64,000 bases of DNA. It comes from Chlorobiaceae bacterium. GTDB taxonomy: Bacteria; Bacteroidota; Chlorobiia; Chlorobiales; Chlorobiaceae. A model generated the notes under the pieces. That model was not told where the DNA came from and did no database searches. It saw only the letters and a list, made by a program, of their open reading frames with translations. Shown here piece by piece: positions 1 through 8,251 of this stretch. Position 1 is the first letter of the stretch. The number at the start of each line of letters is the position of its first letter. The DNA is taken from NCBI GenBank assembly GCA_012972825.1, contig JABDHL010000015.1, positions 1-64,000 of the forward strand. The letters are read 5' to 3'. Both the position numbers and the translations under genes were made by a program.

Positions 1-1
1 G

Positions 2-808
2 TATGAAGGGTTCAGTGGCAAACTGATCACCACGATACTGCGACCGGGCAAGCGCCCTGGAGGTAAGGAGATCGTTTCGTACGTTAAACGGATTGTGGAA
101 CGTATCCGCCAACAGTGGCCAGACACTGTAATTGTCTACCGTGGTGACAGCCATTATTCAGTTCCGGAAGTCTTTACCTACCTTGACCAGCAAACGGATT
201 GCTATAGTGTGACCGGTCTGACCGGCAATAACGTTTTGCTCAAACATGTCGAAATCCTGATTAAACACGTACAGCAGCAACCAGCAGGCTTCAAACGCTA
301 TCACGCTTTCATGTACCAGGCACAGAGCTGGAGCAAGCCTCGCACCGTTGTCGCCAAAGTCGAGATGACCGACATTGGAAAGTTGAATGTCCGTTTTATC
401 AGCACCGATATGCATAACGCAAAGCCCAAAGCACTCTACGAGGGAATCTACTGCGCTCGAGGAAATGATGAGTTGTACATAAAGGATCACAAGACCTACA
501 CCAAGAGTGATCGAACCTCCTGTCACCGTTTTCTTGCCAATCAGTTTCGGCTGTTTTTGCACTCGGCAGCTTATGTCCTGCTGCACAGTTTCCGAGACAA
601 CTTACTCCAGGGAACCAGTCTCGGCATGGCGACCTTTGACAGCATACGCTTGAAACTCTTGAAAACAGGCGCCAGAATCATCGAGCTGAAAACAAAGATC
701 AGTGTCCATTTACCGACGGCATATCCGTACAAGGGAATTCTTTCAAAATGCTTGGCAATCTTTGAACACTTGCGTGCTCAGCCATGGCCACCACCAGCCA
801 TAACGTAA
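2..808 (+). CDS. IS1380-family transposase, 5'-truncated by window edge
   Basis: The reading frame is open from base 2 and stops at 806-808, so the gene begins before the window; the first GTG (95) is internal. The visible 268 residues carry the C-terminal half of a DDE transposase: YRGDSHYS with its conserved Asp, then a block RTSCHRFLANQFRLFLHSAA that is typical of IS1380 (DDE_Tnp_1_4 type) transposases. In the family the last acidic residue lies just before this block in a G..E..IKE.K context; here it reads GNDELYIKDHK, so the E of IKE is a D while an upstream E remains. Whether the copy is active cannot be judged without the N-terminal half. It marks the left end of an accessory region. 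Confidence 0.85.
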   Translation, partial: YEGFSGKLITTILRPGKRPGGKEIVSYVKRIVERIRQQWPDTVIVYRGDSHYSVPEVFTYLDQQTDCYSVTGLTGNNVLLKHVEILIKHVQQQPAGFKRYHAFMYQAQSWSKPRTVVAKVEMTDIGKLNVRFISTDMHNAKPKALYEGIYCARGNDELYIKDHKTYTKSDRTSCHRFLANQFRLFLHSAAYVLLHSFRDNLLQGTSLGMATFDSIRLKLLKTGARIIELKTKISVHLPTAYPYKGILSKCLAIFEHLRAQPWPPPAIT

Positions 809-1376
809 GGTGATGTGGTAATCGGCAACAGAAAAAAACAGACATTGATGTACCGGGGCAGCACGACTTACTTGCTGCATGGGAAGGGTATGGAAACCTT
901 GGAATATCAACTGCTCTTTTAGGCTCTTCACCCTGCTTTTTGTTGGATAGTAACCGGCTACAGGTGAAAGATGTTTTGCTATCCATATATTTTACCTTGC
1001 CACAGCCGCGATCACCTCAATTTTTGACTGGCAATTTCGGTTTTGGTAGCCCTCATGAATTATTGAGGTTAAACCGTCAAGCGTTTATTCATCCCATGGG
1101 CAGCCTGTTAGTACCACAAAAATGAATAAAACTGAAAAATAAATATACCTATGACGGCTTTTGTCCTACATCCGGTTTTATCCTTGTTGTGAGGAGTTTA
1201 ATTGTGTTGGTGCAAAAGAAATATTAGCTACTTTACGCTGCGTATAAACCAATAACGCTCAAGGATAAACAAGCAGTAACCCTGCTTCATGATAATTGGT
1301 ATTGATGGAAACAACGTGGTGTGTTTATGGAAGCGCAGTTCAAGGGAATTTTTTCTCAACAATAAATAATGAAATC
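809..1376. other. Intergenic region with probable right end of the IS element
   Basis: No supported gene. The start probably holds the untranslated 3' part of the IS element. An imperfect palindrome, cctcatgaattattgagg (1051-1068), could mark the terminal inverted repeat, but the left end lies outside the window so this cannot be confirmed. The rest is AT-rich with no clear promoter. Confidence 0.35.
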
Positions 1377-1856
1377 ATGCGTAAAAAAATGTTGGTACCG
1401 TTGTGTCTTTTTGTTGGTCTCGCTCCAGTTCTTGTAGGATGCGCGACTATAATGGATGGCTCAAAACAAAAAGTAAGTTTTTCCAGTAACCCCTCAAGTG
1501 CGGCAGTTACCATCGACGGGAAGACCGTAGGGAATACTCCTTTGACAGAAGATCTGTCCACAAAGGATATTCACACTGTTAAAATGGTATTGGCCGGGTA
1601 TCACCCCTACGAAATGACACTGACAAAAAAGATGAACAGCTGGGTTTGGGGAAATATAATTCTCGGCGGATTTATAGGTCTTGGTGTTGATGCTATTACA
1701 GGAGCATTGTATAAGCTTACTCCAGACCAAGTCAACGCTGACCTGAAGGTTAAGGGACTATCATCAACCAGTGTTAAAGGTAAAACGATGTATGTCACAG
1801 TCTCTCTTACACCTGATAAATCATGGGAAAAGATCGGTACTCTCCAAAGTTTGTAG
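1377..1856 (+). CDS. PEGA-domain lipoprotein
   Basis: Small secreted lipoprotein of about 159 residues. The ATG at 1377 is chosen because it directly precedes a signal peptide (MRKKM, hydrophobic core, lipobox VLVGC); a start at 1296 would bury it behind 27 unlikely residues. After the lipobox comes a PEGA domain (about residues 25-85; SSNPSSAAVTIDGKTVGNTP, then VKMVLAGYHPYEMTL), a surface carbohydrate/peptidoglycan-associated fold. A glycine-rich hydrophobic stretch follows (WGNIILGGFIGLGVDAITG), perhaps a membrane-inserting segment. It stands alone and is followed by a terminator. Function unknown; an envelope protein is inferred from the lipobox and fold. Confidence 0.75.
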   Translation: MRKKMLVPLCLFVGLAPVLVGCATIMDGSKQKVSFSSNPSSAAVTIDGKTVGNTPLTEDLSTKDIHTVKMVLAGYHPYEMTLTKKMNSWVWGNIILGGFIGLGVDAITGALYKLTPDQVNADLKVKGLSSTSVKGKTMYVTVSLTPDKSWEKIGTLQSL

Positions 1857-1888
1857 TAAAATGAGTGCCTTCTAATGTTGAAGTGTGC

Positions 1889-1920
1889 GGAAAAAGTCCT
1901 GCTCAGCGCGGGGCTTTTTC
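1889..1920 (+). terminator. Rho-independent terminator after the PEGA lipoprotein
   Basis: A hairpin (aaaaagtcc paired with ggggcttttt, one G-U pair) ends in a T run about 33 bases after the lipoprotein stop. Confidence 0.6.
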
Positions 1921-2395
1921 TATATAACATATTTTGGGCTCTTCCTGCTTCAGATAGCCTTTTAGAATGTTTTGCCTGAAGTTTTCTGCTCTATCACTGC
2001 TCCTTTTGGCTTGCGGTCAGGAGAAGTGGTTTGGCATAGAAGCTCAAGGCTCAGGCAAAACACAATATGAAAGGGTTATGGGCCATTCACTGCTTTTGTT
2101 ATGATATACCGTGTTACGCTATTACCTTAAGCCAATGCAATTTTTTAAATTGGCTAAAGTATTTCGTAACTATCAAATGAATATTACGTTCTAAGCTCAA
2201 GCCACTCAAGACTCCAATTGCAGCAATATGATTTTTCTTTAGAATTAAGGATATAATTCATGAGTTGTTGATTAAATACCCCACTAATACCCCGTTTAAC
2301 TCATGGCAAGTCCGTGCAGTCGTCACATTCATCAAACGGTTTAAGAGTTCGGTGATGTATATAATTATGTCGTCAGACAGTACAATCCGTCCAAT
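1921..2395. other. Intergenic region with a 12-bp inverted repeat pair
   Basis: No gene is supported. A perfect inverted repeat, tgttttgcctga (1968-1979) and tcaggcaaaaca (2051-2062), bounds a 95-bp segment. The remainder is AT-rich and must hold the promoter of the downstream helicase gene, but no convincing -35/-10 pair was identified. Confidence 0.4.
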
Positions 2396-5300
2396 ATGAG
2401 TAATGAAGTCAAAAAAAAATTAGAAGCTAGCCGTAAAGAGCTGCTTGATCTTGGTTTGCGCAACCCTTTGATCAGCCATTCTCAACGGGCAAAGCAGGTG
2501 AAAGTGATAGATGAGCTTTCAACTGAAATCTATCGCATGCTCGTTCTTGAAGGGAAAGAACTGAGCTTTGATGCATTGCCCGAAAAAGATGTTAATAGTC
2601 AGATTAATACAGACTCAGGTGAGGAAATACTTTTTGATGCCGTCAACCAAAATGATTTACTGGCTCAACCCGATGATGATATAGTAAACAGCCAGATAGC
2701 AGCACGCCACTTGGATAGGAAGCTTCAAACCAATCTATCATCGCCAAAGCTTCAAACAAGGTTGCTTTCAATACACAATGATGCACGATCATATATTGAA
2801 GAGCAGGGCGTGAATATTTTGTTTCTTGTGCTTGGCTTTTTGCAATGGTACGAAGCCGATGCATCGCAGGAACCGAGAAGGGCTCCACTTCTCCTAATCC
2901 CCGTTGAACTAAAGCGGGCAAGTGCACAAGAGCGGTTTCAGGTATTTTATACCGGTGAAGAAATCGGTGACAACCTCTCACTTATTGAAAAGTTACGCTC
3001 TGAGTTCAATATTGTTCTACCAAGAATTCTTGAAACCGAAGAGCTGGATATCCAAGCCTATTACAACTTTGTCAGTCAGGCCATCAAGAGCGAAAAACGC
3101 TGGAATGTGGTTTCCAATGATATGACGTTAGGGTTCTTCTCCTTCGGTAAATTCCTCATGTATAAAGACCTTGACCCTTTATCCTGGCCTGAGGAGAGCA
3201 AAGGTAACGGATTTTCCATTATAGAGTCCTTGTTGACGGATGGATTCCGCGAACAAGAGAGTATTCTTAATGATGAGACGCATATAGACGAGGTTCTTTC
3301 GCCGGCTGATGTCCATCAGGTTAAAGATGCTGATAGCACACAAATCCTTGCCATACTTGATGTTAATTCCGGGCGAAATCTTGTACTGCAAGGCCCTCCT
3401 GGAACAGGGAAATCACAGACCATTACGAATATTATTGCCGAATGCATAGGTAACGGCAAAAAAGTGCTATTTGTATCAGAAAAAATGGCAGCTCTCGATG
3501 TGGTTAAACGCCGCTTGGATGAAGTCGGCCTTGGGGACGCAGTTATGGAATTGCACAGCCATAAGACAAACAAGAAAAAGATACTTGCTGAACTTGACCG
3601 CACCTTGCACCAAGGGAGGCCTGTTGTCGAAAACCCCGTCGATGACATCAAAACCCTTGAACAATTTCGGGATCAACTCAATACGTATTGTAACGCTGTT
3701 AATAAACCTATAGGCAAGACACATCTCAGCTTCATAAATGCCTTAGGTTTTGCATTAAAAAACCAACCCGGCACTCTTGATTTACCATCTTTTGATTTTG
3801 CCAAGATGCTTGAGTGGACTGAGTCTGATTATCGTAATGCACGTCTTCAGGTAGATACTCTTGATCGACATCTGAGTGAAGCTGGCCCACCGGCCAATAA
3901 CCCTTTCGAATTAAGTGGTCTAACCGAAATACTTCCATCTCAACGCCCAATATTGGAACGTGCTTTAGAGGAAGGCAGAGCGGCAGCAGAAGCACTGTTC
4001 AATACTGCGGTTGATTTAGCCAAAGCTATGGGCCTGCAGCCTCCCGATCATAGAGCGGATATAGGGATTATATGCCGAGCTGCACGGAGGGCAATGGAAG
4101 CCCCACATATTGATGGCTTGGCACTAACTTCTGGTGAATGGCAGGCAAGGCGAGACGACATTTCAGAACTGATTACGGCGGGCAAGGCATTGAGCATAGC
4201 CCATGCAAAATATGATGAATGGTTAATAGATGAAGCGTGGTCACAAGATTTAGTGGAGCTAAGACAACTCTTTGCTACTACTGGCAAGAAATGGTGGCGT
4301 TTCTTTTCAAGCGATTACCGCCAAGCAAAGCAGAAACTGCAGGGCTATTGCCGCAAAACTCTTTCAAAAGATGTCGGACAAACTATCCAGCTCGTTGATG
4401 CTATACTTGACAGCCAGAAAAATCAGAAATTATTTGCCGAACAATCTGAATTTGGGTCAACCCTATTCGGTGCACAATGGAAAAAAACAGAATCAGACTG
4501 GGAAGTACTTGAAAAACTTACTGAGTGGGTTGTTGTACTATACCGGGATATGGGTAATGGAGTTGTTCCTGATGGTATTGTTAATTTTCTTTCCGGCTCG
4601 CCGAAAGTTGACGAACTCAAAGATAAAGTAGCAGCAGTTGAGTCAAACATTCATAAGCATGAGCAAAGCATCTCAATTGTTGAAACACTCCTGCAGTTCA
4701 AGCTCCACGATACCTTAAGGATCCACTGGAATCTGTCGCTTAAAGAACAAGCTGCATCACTTACCCGTTTACTGAATAATATTGATCGCCTCTTTCACCT
4801 CATCCGCTTTAATCAACTTGCTGGTGAAATGACGAAGAATGGACTTGATTTTGTAGTCTCAGCCGCAAGAACATGGAATTTTGGTGAAGGGTCCTTAGTC
4901 AAAATCTTCAATTATAGCTGGTATAATGGTCTGGTTGAGAAGGCCTATCTTGAAAATCCCTGCATTAAATCGTTTGATCGTATACAACACGCACATGTGC
5001 AGGATGAGTTTATCCGCCTGGATCATCTTCTTTTCCGCCACAACCAGGCACGCTTAGCTAACCTCCATTGGAAATCTCTTCCAACGCTTGATGGAGGTGG
5101 TGAGCTGCAGATCATCAGTAGCGAGATCAATAAAAAAAGAAGGCACATGCCTATCCGGGTATTGATGAACAAAGCTGGACGGGCTATTCAGGCAATTAAG
5201 CCGGTTTTTATGATGAGCCCAATGTCGATAGCGACCTACGTTCCTCCAGGGTCGGTACACTTTGATCTCGTTGTGTTTGATGAAGCGAGCCAGGTAAAGC

Positions 5301-7126
5301 CGGTAGATGCATTTGGGGCCATCATGCGTGGAAATCAGGCTGTGGTCGTAGGCGACAGTAAACAGCTGCCCCCTACCAGCTTCTTTGATAGTCTTATTGA
5401 GAGTGATGAAGAGGAAGATTTTGAAAACATCGGCGACACAGAAAGCATTCTAAGCTTATTCCTTGGTAAGGGTGCGCCTGAACGAATGCTGCGTTGGCAT
5501 TATCGTAGTCGTCATGATTCACTGATTGCAGTTTCCAATAACGAATTTTATGATAATCGTCTTGTTGTATTCCCAAGTCCGGGCACAAATGCGACAGCTC
5601 GTGGGCTCAAATTTCATCACATTCCAGACACAGCCTATGACAGGGGCAAGACGCGCTCTAATCCGGAAGAGGCAAAGGTAGTCGCAAAGGCAGTCCTTGC
5701 ACATGCCAAGTCATACCCTGATCTATCTCTTGGTGTTGTAGCTTTCAGTACAGCTCAGCGTGACGCCGTTGAAAATCAGCTTGAAATCCTTCGCAGATAC
5801 GATTCAAGTTGTGAGTCCTTCTTCAATGAACATCAACGTGAACCTTTCTTCGTCAAAAATCTTGAAAACGTTCAGGGTGACGAGCGAGATGTCATCTTGA
5901 TAAGCATAGGATATGGTAAAACAGCAGAAGGGTACATGACGATGAGTTTTGGTCCCCTGAATCGAGATGGTGGAGAGCGTCGACTGAACGTCCTTATCTC
6001 TCGAGCACGTCTTGCAATGGACGTATTCGCTAACTTCACTTCGAATGATATTGACCTTGCCAGAACTAACGCCCGCGGAAGCGTAGCATTAAAGAATTTT
6101 CTATCCTTTGCTCAATCTGGCATTCTTCCTCAGCCATACACAACAGGCAAAGAGCCCGATTCTCCATTTGAAGAAGAAGTTATCAAGGCATTAACGCAAA
6201 ACGGTATATCTATTGAGCCTCAAGTTGGATCAGCTGGCTTCTTCATCGATATAGGTATAAAAGCAAAAGACAAGCCCGGTCAATATATACTTGGAATAGA
6301 GTGCGATGGTGCCACCTACCATAGTTCACGTTCTGCCAGAGATCGTGATCGCTTACGTCAGGAAGTTTTACAAGGTCTTGGCTGGCAGCTGCACAGAATA
6401 TGGAGTACTGATTGGTATCGCAATCCAGGTGATGAGTTAGCCCGCGCCTTAAACGCTATAGAAAAGGCGGAGTACAATTATAAAAACGATATAGGGATTA
6501 GCCTCCCGAAAGTCACCCATGAGGAAAAGACTTTGAGTATACCCCGTGAAGTAATAACAGTGCGGGAAGAAGTTATATCGCAGGCTGCCATTCCATACCT
6601 GCAAGCAGAACCAAAAATATATTTATCGAAAGACCTCCATGAATGTACTCCGGCAGAGTTACTGCCCTATGTTTGCGAAGTTATTGCAATTGAGTCACCG
6701 GTTCATATAACAGAAATTACCCGCTCTATTACAGAAGGTGCAGACCTTAAGCGCGCAGGAGTAAGGATACAGGGAGCTGTTCTCATGTCAGTTATGTATG
6801 GCGTTCAAAGAAATGTAATAGTAAAAAAAGGTGAATTTTGCTGGCATCCTGAAATGAAAGAGCCTAAAGTACGGGATCGATCATTACTTGATGTCTCTTC
6901 AAGGAAATTTGAGTTAGTCGCCCCTGAAGAAATTAGCCAGGCTATTCTTCAACAGGTTAAAAGAGGGTTCTCACTTTCTCTCGATGATGCGGTGTCAAAT
7001 GCAGCCAGAGTACTAGGATTTCAGAGGGTAACCGCACAAGCCAAATATTTATTTGACCAGCAGCTTGATGGATTGATACAATCTGAGGTACTCATATTAC
7101 GTAATGGCTCTGTTTCGGTCACATAG
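2396..7126 (+). CDS. DUF4011 / SF1 helicase / Vsr-like nuclease / DUF3320 protein, candidate defence effector
   Basis: A single 1576-residue multidomain protein. Visible in order: an N-terminal DUF4011-type region (LDLGLRNPLISHSQR, then RRAPLLLIPVELKR near 165-180); an SF1 helicase core with Walker A GPPGTGKSQT (about 333), Walker B VFDEASQV (about 961-967), GDSKQLPP (about 986), VQGDERDVI and RRLNVLISRAR (about 1160-1205). A Vsr/MTES_1575-like nuclease segment (about 1303-1340: ECDGATYHSSRSARDRDR, then GWQLHRIWSTDW) and a C-terminal DUF3320 domain (about 1423-1465: IESPVHITEITR..KRAGVRIQ) follow. A long alpha-helical insert lies between Walker A and B. The composition matches single-gene helicase-Vsr antiphage proteins (Hhe type); the defence role here is inferred. 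All helicase motifs look intact. Confidence 0.88.
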   Translation: MSNEVKKKLEASRKELLDLGLRNPLISHSQRAKQVKVIDELSTEIYRMLVLEGKELSFDALPEKDVNSQINTDSGEEILFDAVNQNDLLAQPDDDIVNSQIAARHLDRKLQTNLSSPKLQTRLLSIHNDARSYIEEQGVNILFLVLGFLQWYEADASQEPRRAPLLLIPVELKRASAQERFQVFYTGEEIGDNLSLIEKLRSEFNIVLPRILETEELDIQAYYNFVSQAIKSEKRWNVVSNDMTLGFFSFGKFLMYKDLDPLSWPEESKGNGFSIIESLLTDGFREQESILNDETHIDEVLSPADVHQVKDADSTQILAILDVNSGRNLVLQGPPGTGKSQTITNIIAECIGNGKKVLFVSEKMAALDVVKRRLDEVGLGDAVMELHSHKTNKKKILAELDRTLHQGRPVVENPVDDIKTLEQFRDQLNTYCNAVNKPIGKTHLSFINALGFALKNQPGTLDLPSFDFAKMLEWTESDYRNARLQVDTLDRHLSEAGPPANNPFELSGLTEILPSQRPILERALEEGRAAAEALFNTAVDLAKAMGLQPPDHRADIGIICRAARRAMEAPHIDGLALTSGEWQARRDDISELITAGKALSIAHAKYDEWLIDEAWSQDLVELRQLFATTGKKWWRFFSSDYRQAKQKLQGYCRKTLSKDVGQTIQLVDAILDSQKNQKLFAEQSEFGSTLFGAQWKKTESDWEVLEKLTEWVVVLYRDMGNGVVPDGIVNFLSGSPKVDELKDKVAAVESNIHKHEQSISIVETLLQFKLHDTLRIHWNLSLKEQAASLTRLLNNIDRLFHLIRFNQLAGEMTKNGLDFVVSAARTWNFGEGSLVKIFNYSWYNGLVEKAYLENPCIKSFDRIQHAHVQDEFIRLDHLLFRHNQARLANLHWKSLPTLDGGGELQIISSEINKKRRHMPIRVLMNKAGRAIQAIKPVFMMSPMSIATYVPPGSVHFDLVVFDEASQVKPVDAFGAIMRGNQAVVVGDSKQLPPTSFFDSLIESDEEEDFENIGDTESILSLFLGKGAPERMLRWHYRSRHDSLIAVSNNEFYDNRLVVFPSPGTNATARGLKFHHIPDTAYDRGKTRSNPEEAKVVAKAVLAHAKSYPDLSLGVVAFSTAQRDAVENQLEILRRYDSSCESFFNEHQREPFFVKNLENVQGDERDVILISIGYGKTAEGYMTMSFGPLNRDGGERRLNVLISRARLAMDVFANFTSNDIDLARTNARGSVALKNFLSFAQSGILPQPYTTGKEPDSPFEEEVIKALTQNGISIEPQVGSAGFFIDIGIKAKDKPGQYILGIECDGATYHSSRSARDRDRLRQEVLQGLGWQLHRIWSTDWYRNPGDELARALNAIEKAEYNYKNDIGISLPKVTHEEKTLSIPREVITVREEVISQAAIPYLQAEPKIYLSKDLHECTPAELLPYVCEVIAIESPVHITEITRSITEGADLKRAGVRIQGAVLMSVMYGVQRNVIVKKGEFCWHPEMKEPKVRDRSLLDVSSRKFELVAPEEISQAILQQVKRGFSLSLDDAVSNAARVLGFQRVTAQAKYLFDQQLDGLIQSEVLILRNGSVSVT

Positions 7127-7344
7127 GTAGAATTCGGTTCAATTTATCCTGTTGAATGGGCCTCACAAAGTTGATATTCGGCTTATTTAGCTTCAACATT
7201 AAACTGTACAATGTTATGTCGTCAAAATCTGGTCGTCTGCTCAACGAACTGTGTAAACGGGACTTATCGTAACAGAAATCTACCTTAGAATTAATTGAAA
7301 ACTGGTTCAATACCTGCCAAATCTCTAATCTGCATAATCCATTA

Positions 7345-7953
7345 TTAGCGATGTTTTTTTTTAATGCGAGGTTTGATTTTCGCCATATCACTCCTGATTT
7401 GATCAGGGATATCCTCCAACAATTCCTTTGCGTGCAGAAGGTGAAGTGTGGCATGTGCTAATTCTTCTGCTCCTGGTTCGAGAAGATTGGGCAATGGCAG
7501 GGTGGGAGGCTCATCACGAATGTTCGAAGCTAGAGACCGAGCTGCATGCATAACCCGCATGGCTGTGGTTTTCCCGACACCGGGAATTGTCATCAATCGC
7601 CCTTCGCTGGAGACAACTATCTTTGCAAGGTTTGTGTAGCCGGCCTGACGAAGTGCTGACCAACGAATGTTAACAGCCCCAACTGCCTTAAGACTTTCTA
7701 TTGGAACCGCATTTAGCCGGGCATCCTGCTGGTTTGAAACGAATATGTTAGCCTTACTTTCAAGATGTGTTGTCGCATATTTAAGTACATTTTCTGTATC
7801 CAGAGCACATTGTTCGACCTGACGGAGATTATCAGAGGATTCAGAAATTGCAAGGGCTAACGGTGTATTTCTATACTTCGTTAGTGCAACCTGAAAAGCG
7901 ATCCAAGAAGCGATAATTACAACTCCAAATATAAACCAAGCAATGTTTTCCAT
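7345..7953 (-). CDS. Membrane-anchored helix-hairpin-helix protein, function unknown
   Basis: 202 residues. One N-terminal transmembrane helix (about 4-24, WFIFGVVIIASWIAFQVAL) is followed by a helical linker. Then come two helix-hairpin-helix-like segments: about 80-113 (IESLKAVGAVNIRWSALRQA) and about 117-140, where MTIPGVGKTTA is a clear HhH hairpin. The C-terminus is basic (KIKPRIKKKHR). HhH motifs bind the DNA backbone without sequence specificity, so a membrane-tethered DNA-binding protein is inferred; with one TM helix the HhH region is probably cytoplasmic. It converges on the helicase-Vsr gene and lies on the same strand as the PLD-helicase gene, 298 bases beyond that gene's stop. 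No family name is recognised. Confidence 0.7.
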   Translation of the reverse strand: MENIAWFIFGVVIIASWIAFQVALTKYRNTPLALAISESSDNLRQVEQCALDTENVLKYATTHLESKANIFVSNQQDARLNAVPIESLKAVGAVNIRWSALRQAGYTNLAKIVVSSEGRLMTIPGVGKTTAMRVMHAARSLASNIRDEPPTLPLPNLLEPGAEELAHATLHLLHAKELLEDIPDQIRSDMAKIKPRIKKKHR

Positions 7954-8251
7954 TACACATTCACAGTCTTTATATAATCGGACTTAAAGCCAACAAAATT
8001 TGCCTGATGAGCATAATAGGAATCCAAGATTATCGACATATCCCCAAATAATTTGTTGAAAATCAACACCCACGATAGTGAGAAATTCAAGAAAAAGAAT
8101 GAACAAGTACTCGCGCACGCTTGTAATTCAGATACTTCAAACTAGCAGCAGTAGTGTTATTGGTGTTCATCATCTGACAATAACAGAGCAGAGACTTTGT
8201 TCTTATAAATGCTGTTATAATTTGAAAAATATCGAATGAGGTGATTTTGGA
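7954..8251. other. Intergenic spacer between PLD-helicase and HhH genes
   Basis: About 300 AT-rich bases with no open reading frame of note and no obvious hairpin. Length suggests the HhH gene has its own promoter here, but none is clear by eye. Confidence 0.4.

Noticed and set aside
2281-2395. Possible phage attachment site before the helicase gene (repeated taccccactaataccccg)
   Set aside because: No tRNA, integrase or second copy is present to support an att site.
7119-7454. 111-codon - strand open frame between helicase and HhH genes
   Set aside because: Overlaps the HhH gene end and the helicase end; no recognised motif.
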